NCBI GenBank assembly: GCA_037102815.1
Contig: BTPP01000006.1
Location: 1,426,001 to 1,490,000 of the forward strand
Origin: Neurospora intermedia
Taxonomy: Eukaryota; Ascomycota; Sordariomycetes; Sordariales; Sordariaceae
Length of the DNA stretch: 64,000 bases
Direction of reading: 5' to 3'
Below the pieces are notes generated by a model. The model ran no database searches, had not been told where the DNA came from, and was given only the letters and a program-made list of their open reading frames with translations. Within the stretch, counting starts at the first letter, position 1. Each line of letters opens with the position of its first letter. Made by a program: the position numbers and the translations under genes. Positions 1 to 9,595 of the stretch are shown here, one piece after another.

Positions 1-314
1 TCCTCATCCATCGAGAACGACGGGAAGCCATTTCGACGATGGTGTGTTGCCCTGCGCTTCAGACTATTGCTTGTTCAATGCAATCACATCGATGCGAAGG
101 TCGAGCTGAAGAGGCCCCGGCATACCCAACTGCCAGCCTCACGGTGTTGCTGGTCACTTGATAAGTATGGACAGGCCGTCGTGGCGCCCACGGCTTGGGT
201 CTTCACTTCTATGAAGTTTGCATTCTCTGATAACCCTGTCAATCTCTTCCTTTTCCTTTTATTTTTTTGATGCTGTTTCCTACAAGGTGCGGTTGCTGAT
301 ATACACAGAGAGCT
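1..314. other. Intergenic, upstream of first gene
   Basis: I see no supported gene. The last 100 bases are pyrimidine-rich, as expected for the promoter or 5' leader of the membrane-protein gene starting at 315. Short open frames here lack coding character. Confidence 0.5.
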
Positions 315-1329
315 ATGCGCAAACTCGCAATAATGATTCCTACTACATCTTCCCTCTTCGCGATACTTGTATACCTAGCGGCACAAGCGCGACAAGTACG
401 AGCCGACCCAAATGCGCCGTGTTACTTTCCTGGTGGCGAGTTCGCACCAGGCTACTTTGCTTGCCAGGCCTTCAACGCTCCTGTTTCTTCTTGCTGTCCG
501 GCAGGGTGGACATGTTTCAGCAATGCGCTCTGCATCGCGACGACAGAAAGCAACTCGTTTCCCAACTTGACTCTTGGTGCGGTGCAGCGAGGAGCTTGTA
601 CAAATCCTCAATGGAATAACTATATCTGCGGGAGTGCTTGCCTTGGTAGGTCCGAGCAAGGCTCTCTGACGGTCTGTGTCAGTGTCAACAACTTACTGAC
701 ATCTACCTTGCTTTCATTCAATAGATAACGAAAACCGCAAAGGCGAATTAGCTGCCTGTGGAAACGACCGATTCTGCTGTGCGTCAGACTTCAACGATGG
801 AAAATGTGACTGTTCATCAAACGATAAAGATAGCGGTGCATTCACCATCAGTGTCGGCCTGGTGCAAACCATTATACAAGTGTCTGATACGACATTCACG
901 GGAACTCCGTCGCTCAGCATCGCGTCCACGAGGGTTAGCACCGCAACAGCATCCGCCATAGGAACAGAAACTACCACCCAAATAACCGATGGCCCAGTTT
1001 CAACCTCCCTGACCCCCAGCCAGACCTCCTCATTTGCGCCGACGACAACGCCAGCTGCTCCACCCATTGCAAGTTCCAAGGGAGACGTTGGCAGTGACTC
1101 CAGCCGCTCTAGTAGTAACGGTCTCAAGATTGGGCTAGGCGTTGGTATTCCGGTCGCTATCTTGGTCGCTGCGGGAGCGTTGGCCTATCTTCTCTGGTGG
1201 AAGCCGAGGCAGAATGAGCGCGCGCGTCGCATTTCACAGCATGACCATTACTTCGTGTCAACGGATCTGGCGGAGAACGATCCCTATGGGCCGGCTAGGT
1301 ATGAGCCGTATAGGCAGGCGGATACATAG
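315..1329 (+). CDS. Cys-rich secreted-ectodomain single-pass membrane protein
   Basis: Two exons, 315-645 and 725-1329, are joined by a 79-nt intron (GTAGGT...ATAG, branch-like TTACTGAC) and give 311 aa. The first ATG leads into a hydrophobic signal peptide (about residues 1-30, ending near QVRADP). The ectodomain carries many cysteines, including SCCPAGWTC and FCCASDF, which could form a compact disulfide fold. A Ser/Thr-rich, probably O-glycosylated stalk follows, then one transmembrane helix (IGLGVGIPVAILVAAGALAY) and a short cytoplasmic tail beginning with basic residues. This plan, common in filamentous ascomycetes, resembles wall-stress sensors, but I do not recognise the Cys domain as WSC or CFEM. 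Function unknown; a surface sensor or wall-anchored protein is inference. Confidence 0.8.
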
Positions 1330-2172
1330 TAAGGATCGGTCAGGTGAGGGTTGTATGCTGTGTGGTTTCGATATCAGGGGAGGATGGAGGGACATCTGCC
1401 TTTTGGAAGTAATGTTGATCAGGAGGAGAGTAATGATGACGATATACCCTTTATATCTTTGCTGGAACCTAAATCCGCCGAAGTGCAACGTGGTTCTCTG
1501 GGATACGTCAACGTACATTGTTCCATTCTATCGGAAAGAAAGTTCATTGTCGATTGAAGGTGCTGCATAGCATATTAGCCATGGCAAATGATGAAAGCAC
1601 AACTTCCAAATGTCGAACCTTTCCTTCAGTCCGCCGGTGTAATACAACACATTTGAAAAAAGATAGGTTTCAAAGACGGGTGACGACTGAACCGACCACA
1701 GCCTTCGGGAACTAAACCACCTAGACTTTCCGTTTACAAATACTCACGATGCATGTTCACAGTGACAATCCAGACCGGAGTAACGCTATAAAACTAATAC
1801 CTTCTAGTCTTGAAGGCCTTGACAAAGACGGAGAGAGGGATAAGAGGATACCTTACGGAGGCTTTCTGTAACGTTACAAGACCTTGCCATTCCGCAATAT
1901 CATTTTAAACAGAGGATACTTTTTCTATCTGTTGAAAGTCTAATAAGAGCTCCCAAACTTGCCTGCTCGTCACAGGAACCATCACTAAACTAACGAATAA
2001 ACCAACTCAGCCACCACAACCTTGTCCCTAACCTACTTGAACGTTTGATGTTGACCAGTAGCGGATATTCACGAAAACAAAGAAGGTCTGAAGAGACCAC
2101 CAAATAAAAAGGAAAAAAAGAAGAAAAGAAAAAAGTAGAGCAGGACCATTCATGCAAAATGCGCAAAAAGAG
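1330..2172. other. Intergenic between membrane protein and tRNA-His
   Basis: Moderately AT-rich 3' flank with no supported gene. It ends in an A/G-rich run just downstream of the tRNA gene. On the tRNA strand this run reads as a pyrimidine-rich stretch with T runs at about 2107-2134, which could serve as the RNA polymerase III terminator. Confidence 0.4.
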
Positions 2173-2262
2173 TGGGATTGCCAGGAATCGAACCTGGGTC
2201 CTCTCGGATCGCTGTGTACAAAGAACCACAACGAGAAGTACTGACCACTATACTACAATCCC
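2173..2262 (-). tRNA. tRNA-His (GTG), intron-containing
   Basis: On the minus strand the acceptor arms GGGATTG and CAATCCC pair perfectly, followed by discriminator A. The D-arm reads TAGTATAGTGGTCAGTA. The anticodon arm has stem TCTCG/CGAGA with loop TTGTGG...C, giving anticodon GTG. The T-arm contains GGTTCGATTCC. An intron of about 18 nt lies one base 3' of the anticodon, the standard eukaryotic position. The D-arm and anticodon-loop sequence resemble the yeast tRNA-His gene, which supports the assignment. Confidence 0.92.
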
Positions 2263-2643
2263 TGCTGATGAGTAGGAATTCAAATAGGTGTATTCATATA
2301 CGTCGAAAGACCAGACACAGTGGGCGGGTATAACTCTTGGGACAAACCTCGTCAACCACGCCCCGGCTTTGTGTTGGTTCACCACTGCAGCAAAGACCGA
2401 AAATTTTGGCAGTGATAAGATGGAAGACTTGGCATGTTCAAGTTGTTTCCCAATTGCATGCTTGCTTCGTCTGCGGTTTGCAGGTTCAATCCTTTTCTCC
2501 TTCATTGTCATGATCATAGATAGAAGCATGTTGTTACTGGCTCACATTGATGTAACGCATCTTTCGCTACTTACCTCTTGCGCATCCTTCAGGGGGTAAA
2601 TCCATCATCATTCCTTCATCAAAACGACTGAACAGCATTCCAT
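2263..2643. other. Intergenic between tRNA-His and cyclase 3' end
   Basis: Short spacer containing the upstream region of tRNA-His and the 3' flank of the muconate cyclase gene. The open frame at 2288-2599 shows no recognisable protein features. Confidence 0.4.
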
Positions 2644-3884
2644 CTAATCGTACCAAATGGCATTCATCCCAAACCCAGGCTCCGGAATCCTGACCCTCGC
2701 AACCCTGTGCAAGAACTCATCCTTCCACCTATAAATCTCCAACCAGCCCTCTTGATCGTCCGTAATCGCCATCCACTCATCACTCCACGGGCACGGGCTA
2801 ACCGCATTGCTATGCCCACCGCTCGTCGGCGTCGGGCTAAGGAACAGCTGCTTCTCGATGCTTCCGCAGTCCCTGAGCTTGAAGCCCGCAATATACCCCT
2901 GCAGCTCGAACTTGTTCGCCCGCGAACTGGCAAACATGTACTTGCCACTAAAGGTCAGCGCGCACACGTCGGCGCGGTAGAGGCCCTTGCCGGTCTCGGG
3001 GTCCCGATCGGGAATGCCCGGGGGGATCAGCGGGAAGCTGTGATGCGTGTACACGGGCATGTGCGTGGCCGGGTCGATGACGTACTCGCAGATGCGGTTG
3101 CCGGCCTCCATCAGGGCATACAAATAGTTGCCCGTGGGGTGCATGGCAACCCAGCGCGGGTGGTCGCCCGGATCGGGAGCGTCGACGGAGCCGACTAGTT
3201 CGACTTCGCCCGAGGCCAGCTTGCGGTGCGTCCAGAGCTTGTTCGCGGTCAGGTCGGCTGAGTAGAGGCAGGTCTCGGTCGGGTCGAACACCATGCCGTG
3301 GATGCCTGTGTTTTCTTGGTATTCGTAGTTCTGGACGTTCTTCTCGAGCTTGCCGGTCTCGGAGACCGAGAAGACGTTGCCGTAGCCGGCGAACTTGTAG
3401 AAGGGGTTCGCATAGACGGCATAGGGGGGCTGCTTGGCTGCGAGGAGGAAGATGGCGCGCGTGTTGGTGTCGGCGTCGTTGGCCCTGGCTATACACACAA
3501 ACACCTGTCTTTTAGTCCGAGAACATTGGGTGGTGATATAGGATTTTTGGTAACGTACGGTGGCCACCGATAGGGTGCGATGCCTCGTGGACAATCTCAG
3601 TCGGGCTCTTGACGGCAAAGCTGCTCCATTTCTTCATGGCAGCGCCGTAAATGTTCTTCCTCTCATGCTATTCCCATCTCCATTGTGAGCAGGCAAAGTC
3701 GCAGTACTCGTGGACATTTGATGATGGATTCTCATACGTCAAAGGTCATCCATGATATCGGCTCATCCTGAGGAATTTCTGTTCTCTTGATGAGCTTGCA
3801 TGTGAGCTTCTCGTCGTCGAACTGGACAGTGAAGATGGCTCCTGGCGGGGTCCAGGTACCAATCATCAAATGATGGAGGGGCAT
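2644..3884 (-). CDS. Carboxy-cis,cis-muconate cyclase (CMLE)
   Basis: Three exons, 3738-3884, 3559-3667 and 2644-3488, with two 70-nt introns, encode 366 aa. The spliced protein starts MPLHHLMIGTWTPPGAIF and ends FGMNAIWYD. Its length and sequence match the N. crassa 3-carboxy-cis,cis-muconate lactonizing enzyme as I remember it. The enzyme closes 3-carboxy-cis,cis-muconate to 3-carboxymuconolactone in the fungal beta-ketoadipate pathway for protocatechuate breakdown. It is a cytosolic seven-bladed beta-propeller unrelated to bacterial CMLE; blade-like repeats such as HPRWVAMHPTGNYLYAL are visible. The joins are frame-consistent (TFD|HERKN and GGHP|RAND across the exons). It lies head to head with an intradiol dioxygenase starting at 5710, which suggests co-regulation by aromatic inducers. 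Confidence 0.95.
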
Positions 3885-4513
3885 CTTGAAATGACGTCGA
3901 CTGGGAGGAATAGGCGAAGCGACTGCGACTGGGACTGCGACCTGGAAAGTTCACGTCGGCGTAGAATCACGAAGCGCGACGGAAACAACGGTGTTGAGAA
4001 TTGGAAATCAGGACCTTGACGGACAAAGTTCCATGTTCCCAAGATCCAACCAGTTCATCCCATCCCCCAACTCGAGATCCGACATGATTGCCCGGCTGTC
4101 GCGAGACGGGCCCGGGGTTGCATCGATCGTTTACACATGGAATGGAGCTGCGACCGGCATTGGGCAAACGCTGGTGTTAGTTTCGTTCTGCCCCCCACTT
4201 GGTCCCCAGCTTTCGGTATCCAATGGTGGGGAGAATGTTTACACGGGCACGAGGTCGGGACTCGGAAAGTGGCAACGGTAGATTTCAGAAGGATTTCTTC
4301 CCAGCGGCCGCAGCGGACTTGTGTGGGATTTTTCCCATCGCAGCGACCACGACCAGTGACCATTGTTCCATGCCCGCCTCTGCAAGGCCCAGAACGCCCC
4401 GAAAGTCGATTGGGAGGGAGACCAGGCCTCCCTTGCCCGCCGGATGAAAACTGGAACCCCGATGCCCCGTTCCCGAGCCCCGGGGGGCTGTCATGGGAAC
4501 CCTGCTGCGTCCG

Positions 4514-4533
4514 GTCATTGCACGGGCAATGAC
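4514..4533. promoter_or_regulatory. Perfect 8-bp inverted repeat, candidate operator
   Basis: GTCATTGC-ACGG-GCAATGAC, two perfect 8-bp arms around 4 bases, lies in the shared upstream region of the cyclase and the dioxygenase. This form would suit a dimeric transcription factor. No known factor is assigned. Confidence 0.3.
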
Positions 4534-5186
4534 AGGCTGGGCGGGAAAAGGCTCACCCATCCCATTCATTAATTGCAGAGAACAGTGAACTCATTACTAT
4601 GCCGTAGGTATATACGGTACCTCGAGTGTTGGTGTTCGTTGTACTTTGGAACTTGAACACAGCCTACAATGGAGACGACTATTACTGCTACAGTAGGCAA
4701 CCACTTGGTTACCGACATGAAAGGCAACCAGATCCAATCTATCGAGGATTGGAGTTGATAGACAGGCACCGGCGTCTGAACATTATGATGATGATGATGA
4801 TGATGGGGAGGCTGATGGTTGAAGATACATACATAGTAAACAAACCTCCTATGGTAGTATATTTTCTCCTCATGCTCCTCAATGCCGAGATCTGGAGAGT
4901 GGATTCGCGGGCAATTGTTAGACATTAGCCGCACGATTGTTGCCAAGACGGACATAAGATTCACACCGTTTGGAAAAAGTCGAGATCGCCTCCAAGCATG
5001 CCAGATCAGCAGTTCTCGATGTCTCGAGTGATTCACCGCAGTCAGTCGAGCAAGGGTTGAACTCAATTTAGGAACAAATTTGTTGCCTTGATTGATACTG
5101 GAAGCTACAGTCCCGGGAATTCTTTGCAAGCTGAGACATTGAACCCAACCATCCCGGCAGCGAACCGGCAGCAGTTTTGAAGATCC

Positions 5187-5196
5187 AGGGTTAGGG
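5187..5196 (+). promoter_or_regulatory. TTAGGG-type double motif
   Basis: AGGGTTAGGG, 514 bases upstream of the dioxygenase ATG. It resembles the fungal telomere repeat and the TTAGGG sites bound by Myb-type factors such as Tbf1. It is one of five GGGTTAGGG occurrences in intergenic DNA of this window. Confidence 0.3.
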
Positions 5197-5709
5197 CCTA
5201 CCGTGACGCAGGGCTATATTTCTCCCGCTTTGCCTCCGTTTCTCCATAACCATTAACCCCACACTCACATCACACCCACAGTGACCGACATAGAAATCTC
5301 AACCTGCCGCAAGTCCGTCCGGATCCAGAGCTCTCAAAGGGCAGCGGGGAAACATGGAGGCACATGGCACCATCCGGGCACCTGGGCACCTGGGGCGTGT
5401 GCGATCCTATCATGTTGCGTCCATTCACAATGCCATGAAGATCCAGGGTGTGCGTCGAGGGAAAGAGAGATCCCAGTTGTACACTACGGTGACGGCCTGC
5501 TTTGTAGTGTATAGTCCCTTTTGTATATAACATTCTTCGAGGAACCTCTTGCTCCGGCTGTCCCCCTTCTTCTTTTCTCATTGTAATTGTCATCAAACTA
5601 CCTACAAGTTTGGATCTGCCTGTTCCATACTTCTTATCCTCTTGATCCTCTCCGTATTGTTGATTCCAGTGTTTTCATCATCGTCATCATCACCACCACA
5701 ACAGGCAAG

Positions 5710-6681
5710 ATGGCTTCTCACAGATTCGACCCCAACTTCACCCAGAATGTCATTGACGGCATGGGCCCCAACACCACTCCCCGCAACCGTCAGGTTCTTG
5801 GTGCTCTGATCCGTCACATCCACGACTTCGCTCGCGAGGTTGAGCTCACCATGGACGAGTGGATGGCTGGTGTCAAGTACATTAACGAGGTCGGCCGCGT
5901 CTACAGCGAGTCTGGCCAGACCCGTAACGAGGCCCACCGTCTCTCCGACATCTTGGGTCTTGAGACGTAAGTTTCTTTTTTTGCTTTCTCACAGATGAGC
6001 CAATAAACTCAAAAGAAGTTCCATACTAACAACTTCCTCTTCAGGCTTGTTGATGAGATCGCCCACAAGATTGTTGTCGAGGAGGGTCTCGAGCCCACCT
6101 CGTCCTCCATTCTCGGGCCCTTCTGGTCCCCCAACGCCCCCTTCCGCGAGAACGGTGGCTCCATCATCCAGGACGGTGTCCCTCCCAAGGGCCGCGTGAC
6201 CAAGATGCACGGTGTCATCCGCGACATCACCACGGGCAAGCCCATTCCCAACGCCGTGTTCGACATCTGGCAAGCCTCCGCCAACGGCAAGTACGACTTC
6301 CAGGACCCTCAGAACCAGACGCCCAACAACCTGCGCGGCAAGTTCAAGGCCAACGAGAAGGGCGAGTACTGGTTCTACTGCCTCCACCCGACTGCTTACA
6401 GTCTGCCCACCGACGGCCCCTCGTATGCCCTCCTCCAGCTCATGGACCGCCACCCCATGCGCCCCGCTCACATCCACATCATGGTTACTCATCCCGAGTA
6501 CCAGGGCTGCACTACTCAGCTCTACCCCAGCGACGACCCCTGGATCACCAACGACACCGTCTTCGCTGTCAAGGATGATCTCGTTGTGACTTTCAAGCCT
6601 ATTGAAGGTGACGAGAAGGCCGTTCTTGAGCTCGAGTACAACGTTAACCTTGCTCCCAAGGGCTTCAAGGGCAAGGTCTAA
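5710..6681 (+). CDS. Intradiol ring-cleavage dioxygenase (hydroxyquinol/catechol 1,2-type)
   Basis: Two exons, 5710-5966 and 6045-6681, with a 78-nt intron (GTAAGT, branch TACTAAC), encode 297 aa. An N-terminal helical dimerisation domain (about residues 25-110) precedes the catalytic beta-sandwich. The four Fe(III) ligands are visible: Tyr169 (ANGKYDF), Tyr204 (HPTAYSLP), and His228/His230 (RPAHIHIMV). The family opens dihydroxy- or trihydroxybenzenes between adjacent hydroxyls with O2 to give muconates. The N-terminal domain and length fit the hydroxyquinol/catechol group rather than protocatechuate 3,4-dioxygenase; substrate is not decidable by eye. The start follows a CACCACAACAGGCAAG leader. 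Cytosolic. Its divergent neighbour is carboxy-muconate cyclase, so both probably serve aromatic catabolism. Confidence 0.93.
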
Positions 6682-7633
6682 GCAATGTCTTTGGCTTGGC
6701 TTGGTTGATCGTTGATGAAGAAGAAGAGAGAAAAAAGAATCCCTTTTCCTTGCTTTGTACATTTTATACCCGCACATATTTATCATTGGGGGCGCGTGTT
6801 CACAAAACGATAGGGAACTGGCTTTTGTATAACCGCGGTGCTTTTTTTTTTTGGTTGGGTTTGATAGCATTGGAATTTGTATATGGCACTTTTGGCATGC
6901 ATGGAAGATGTATGATGAGAGAGGAACGGCGGCTGTAAGCTAGCTAGCTACCTGTTCAGCGTTGACTTTTTGGATGAATGAGATGATGACGAAACAATAT
7001 CTTGGTTCGATACTCCGTGTGTGAAATTTCGTAACATACAGTCCGATGCTGGTTTGTTTGTTAGCTCGGTACACTAGGCACATTTACATACTATACTCTG
7101 TCCATTAGACGAAATCAACCCCGAATAGTCCTAGACGTTGGAGGGACAAGTCAAAATGGCTGAGTACAGATTATGAAGGCATTGACAAGAAATGATATGA
7201 CATGTTGAATATTAGAAATGGCGTTTTCAAATTAAGATCACGCATTAGTTAGCTAGTGAAAACGCATAGGAAAGTTGACGCAAGGTCTCGAGCTAACAAA
7301 CAAACCAGTACTGGACTGTAGTATAAGATTCTGGTACCAAGCTACGCTGCCATGGCCGCTTCTCAGGGATCGTAATTCACTTTCCACACTTTCTTCCCAA
7401 GTCGAAGCTCCTCTCCCACTTCGACGTCGCTTTCAAGAACAACATCACCTCTCATCACATCATGTCACATCCCAAGCCCAAAATCGCGACACCAGAATAC
7501 GGGAGGCGCAAAAGACACGCTGTTTTTCCTTCCAAGTTTCGTTTCGTGTGCCAAAAGTCGCTCGTTGATCAGTATCACCAGCCTCCAAACCAAACTGTTA
7601 CTGTCAAAACCAACCGCCTCTCCCCAAGAGCCT
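6682..7633. other. Intergenic 3' of dioxygenase
   Basis: AT-rich 3' flank with homopolymer T runs, for example at 6840. No supported gene. Frames at 7275-7668 look random in composition. Confidence 0.4.
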
Positions 7634-8045
7634 ACACAGCAGCCACAGCAGCCACTGTGGCCTCATAAGGCGGCGGCGGGGGTGCCGCTTGCTGTTGTTG
7701 TTGTGCTGGTTGTGATCCTTGGCTCTTCGTTCCTTGATTGTTCGTTGCATGCGTGACTTTGAACCACATGAATGAATTGAGGATCTCTAGTGGCCACAGG
7801 GCAACCACTAACACTGCCATGAAAGATACACTCGTGATTCGCGACCGTCGGGTCATGAGCAGCTCGGTGTGGAATGTCTCAATGGGGCCATTGAGCCAAA
7901 TCCAAATCGTCTCCGATCGATGCCAGAACCAAATAGCGCCCACTGCACACCATGCAATGGTTGCGAGGAGCCAGACATACCATGGTAGGCTGGGGGTTCC
8001 ATCGCATGAAACAGGGACTGGTAGAGGCAAGATGGTATCGTTCAT
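7632..8045 (-). CDS. Small two-helix membrane protein with C-terminal PPxY
   Basis: An uninterrupted frame of 137 aa. It has two strongly hydrophobic, Trp-rich segments (about residues 22-42, YVWLLATIAWCAVGAIWFW, and 72-95, SFMAVLVVALWPLEILNSF), separated by a polar loop with RRSR. The tail is glutamine-rich and ends PPPPPYEATVAAV. The PPPY sequence fits the WW-domain binding consensus of NEDD4/Rsp5 ubiquitin ligases, and such tails are typical of Rsp5 adaptors and cargoes. The ATG at 8045 is the first of the frame. I do not recognise the family. Coding status rests on the paired helices and the motif. An 85-bp tandem duplication lies just upstream. Confidence 0.6.
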   Translation of the reverse strand: MNDTILPLPVPVSCDGTPSLPWYVWLLATIAWCAVGAIWFWHRSETIWIWLNGPIETFHTELLMTRRSRITSVSFMAVLVVALWPLEILNSFMWFKVTHATNNQGTKSQGSQPAQQQQQAAPPPPPYEATVAAVAAV

Positions 8046-8176
8046 TCTGCGACATTTACTATCATGTTAGAAAGGAGTTGGAGAAACAGGATAAAAGAAA
8101 GTGGAATAGTAAGTAAGAAACATACCTGGCGAGTGGGCTTGCAAACCTGTTGGTGACGGGTATGCAGACGTAAAAT

Positions 8177-8344
8177 GATTGACAATGATATTGTTTCCAA
8201 AAAAACGAACGAGAGTGGGAAGTTGGTGGAAAGAATGTTGTTTGGTGGGAGGGAGTACAATGATTGTACAATTATATTGCTTGGAACAACGAGAGTGGGG
8301 GGAAGTTGATAGAAAGAATATTGTTGGGTAGGAGGGAGAAGAAT
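8177..8344. repeat. Diverged tandem duplication, ~85-bp unit
   Basis: Copy 1 (8177-8261) and copy 2 (8262-8344) share the ordered blocks GATTG.ACAAT.ATATTG, CGAGAGTGGG, AAGTTG.T.GAAAGAAT.TTG and GGGAGGGAG. Most differences in the second half are G in copy 1 and A in copy 2. It lies 130-300 bases upstream of the small membrane protein ATG. Confidence 0.65.
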
Positions 8345-8451
8345 TTAAGAGGGGGGATTGAGTAGTTTCAATAGGTATCTACTAAAAGGGCCCAAGTTTG
8401 GGTTCCTATCTATTTGCTTTCATCCTTATAACCAGTTACCCTTTCTGTACA

Positions 8452-8701
8452 AGTGAAGCTCACTTCTGCAACTGCGTATGTACCTAGAGGCAGGTTCGGA
8501 GGTCCGAGGTTACGGTTGCCAAGTTTGATGCTTACCGTTTGCTAGGCAGGATGAATAACATGCTTTAGGGTTCCTTTTCAGGGAATAACAATGGCCGTTA
8601 ATTATTGCCTTGTTAGTGATCGATTTGAGATGGAAGGTGGCAATATTGCCTACACGAGCGAAGCTCACCTCTGCAGTTGCGTAGATGTAAGCAGGTTCGG
8701 A
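8452..8701. repeat. Dispersed ~47-bp repeat pair with transition differences
   Basis: Copies at 8452-8500 and 8656-8701 share GAAGCTCAC.TCTGCA..TGCGTA and CAGGTTCGGA. The mismatches are chiefly C/T or G/A. This could be a remnant of a repeat altered by RIP (repeat-induced point mutation, the Neurospora C-to-T process), but the copies are far shorter than known RIP substrates. Confidence 0.5.
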
Positions 8702-9595
8702 TTGACAAAATCGTTTGAGACGAGACTGTTGAGCTCAACCCGAGTAAGACCAGGTGGTGACGAAAGTGGCCCTCAAGGAAGTCTCATAGGTGAATGATGA
8801 TGAACAGTTGCATGTCACCCTCTAGACACCATGAAGGAAGTTCACATTGACCAAGGTACGTCAATGGGTGGATGAACAGCCATAACGACATGTGCTCTGG
8901 ACTTGTTGCTTGTCTCAGCCGTTCCGCTCCTTCCAACTCACCTACGAAGCTCCAGTCTAGTGTAGATGTCCATGTGTATCGATTTTCCCCAGCAATGGCG
9001 CCCACTCCTCTTACTCATGGCGTAGAGAGCAAAAGGAAACAACGCAACGCGACGCAAAGCTCGTACGAGGATAGCTCGGCCAAATACTACGGCCTTACGC
9101 TGCTGGGAAGCTCGGGGTCGGTTTGGTTGAAGTGCTTGCCTTTTCCTATTCATAGATTGACTTTGTGATCGGTACCTCTTACCGCGATTCCATACAAAGA
9201 GGTGGGTTAGCCGTCCAGAGCCACAGCATCGGAATAGCTACGGACTTGAGAATCTAGGTAATTTCGCCTACCGCAAGTCATCAAACGTTCCGATTTGATG
9301 AGCAGAATTCCCATATACTACTGATGTGCTGACTTGCGACCCCTTGGCGCACAGTACAATGACTCGCAGGGTCAGTCGTAAATTTGAGTCCTGTGGTGGA
9401 CGTTCTGTATTGCCGTCCCCATCTAAGTAGTAGCTCTCGTTCTGTGCTCCGAGCAGACTATCTACAAAGCGCAAACCCACAGAACCAATCAGCTGGATAT
9501 AGAACGCTTGCCATACCCAGCAAATACCTACAACCTTTCTCCACTCCCCCAGATCTCGCGTTTGAAGTGGTGTTTGGTGTGCCGTTTCTTTCTGT

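Larger units (their letters stand above)
3885..5709. other. Divergent promoter region, cyclase/dioxygenase
   Basis: This 1.8-kb region lies between two aromatic-catabolism genes transcribed outward. It has no supported gene. It holds a perfect inverted repeat at 4514-4533, an (ATG)7-like microsatellite near 4784-4806, and an AGGGTTAGGG motif at 5187-5196. The final 130 bases before the dioxygenase ATG are pyrimidine-rich, typical of a 5' leader. Confidence 0.5.
8046..9595. other. Gene-poor interval with diverged short repeats
   Basis: 1.55 kb without a supported gene. It contains the upstream region of the small membrane protein, a diverged 85-bp tandem duplication (8177-8344), and a dispersed pair of about 47-bp repeats (8452-8500 and 8656-8701) differing mostly by transitions. 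The rest is unstructured to my eye. Confidence 0.5.

Noticed and set aside
5989-6870. 293-codon minus-strand frame over the dioxygenase
   Set aside because: Same codon-bias shadow effect; the plus strand carries a clear enzyme with all iron ligands.
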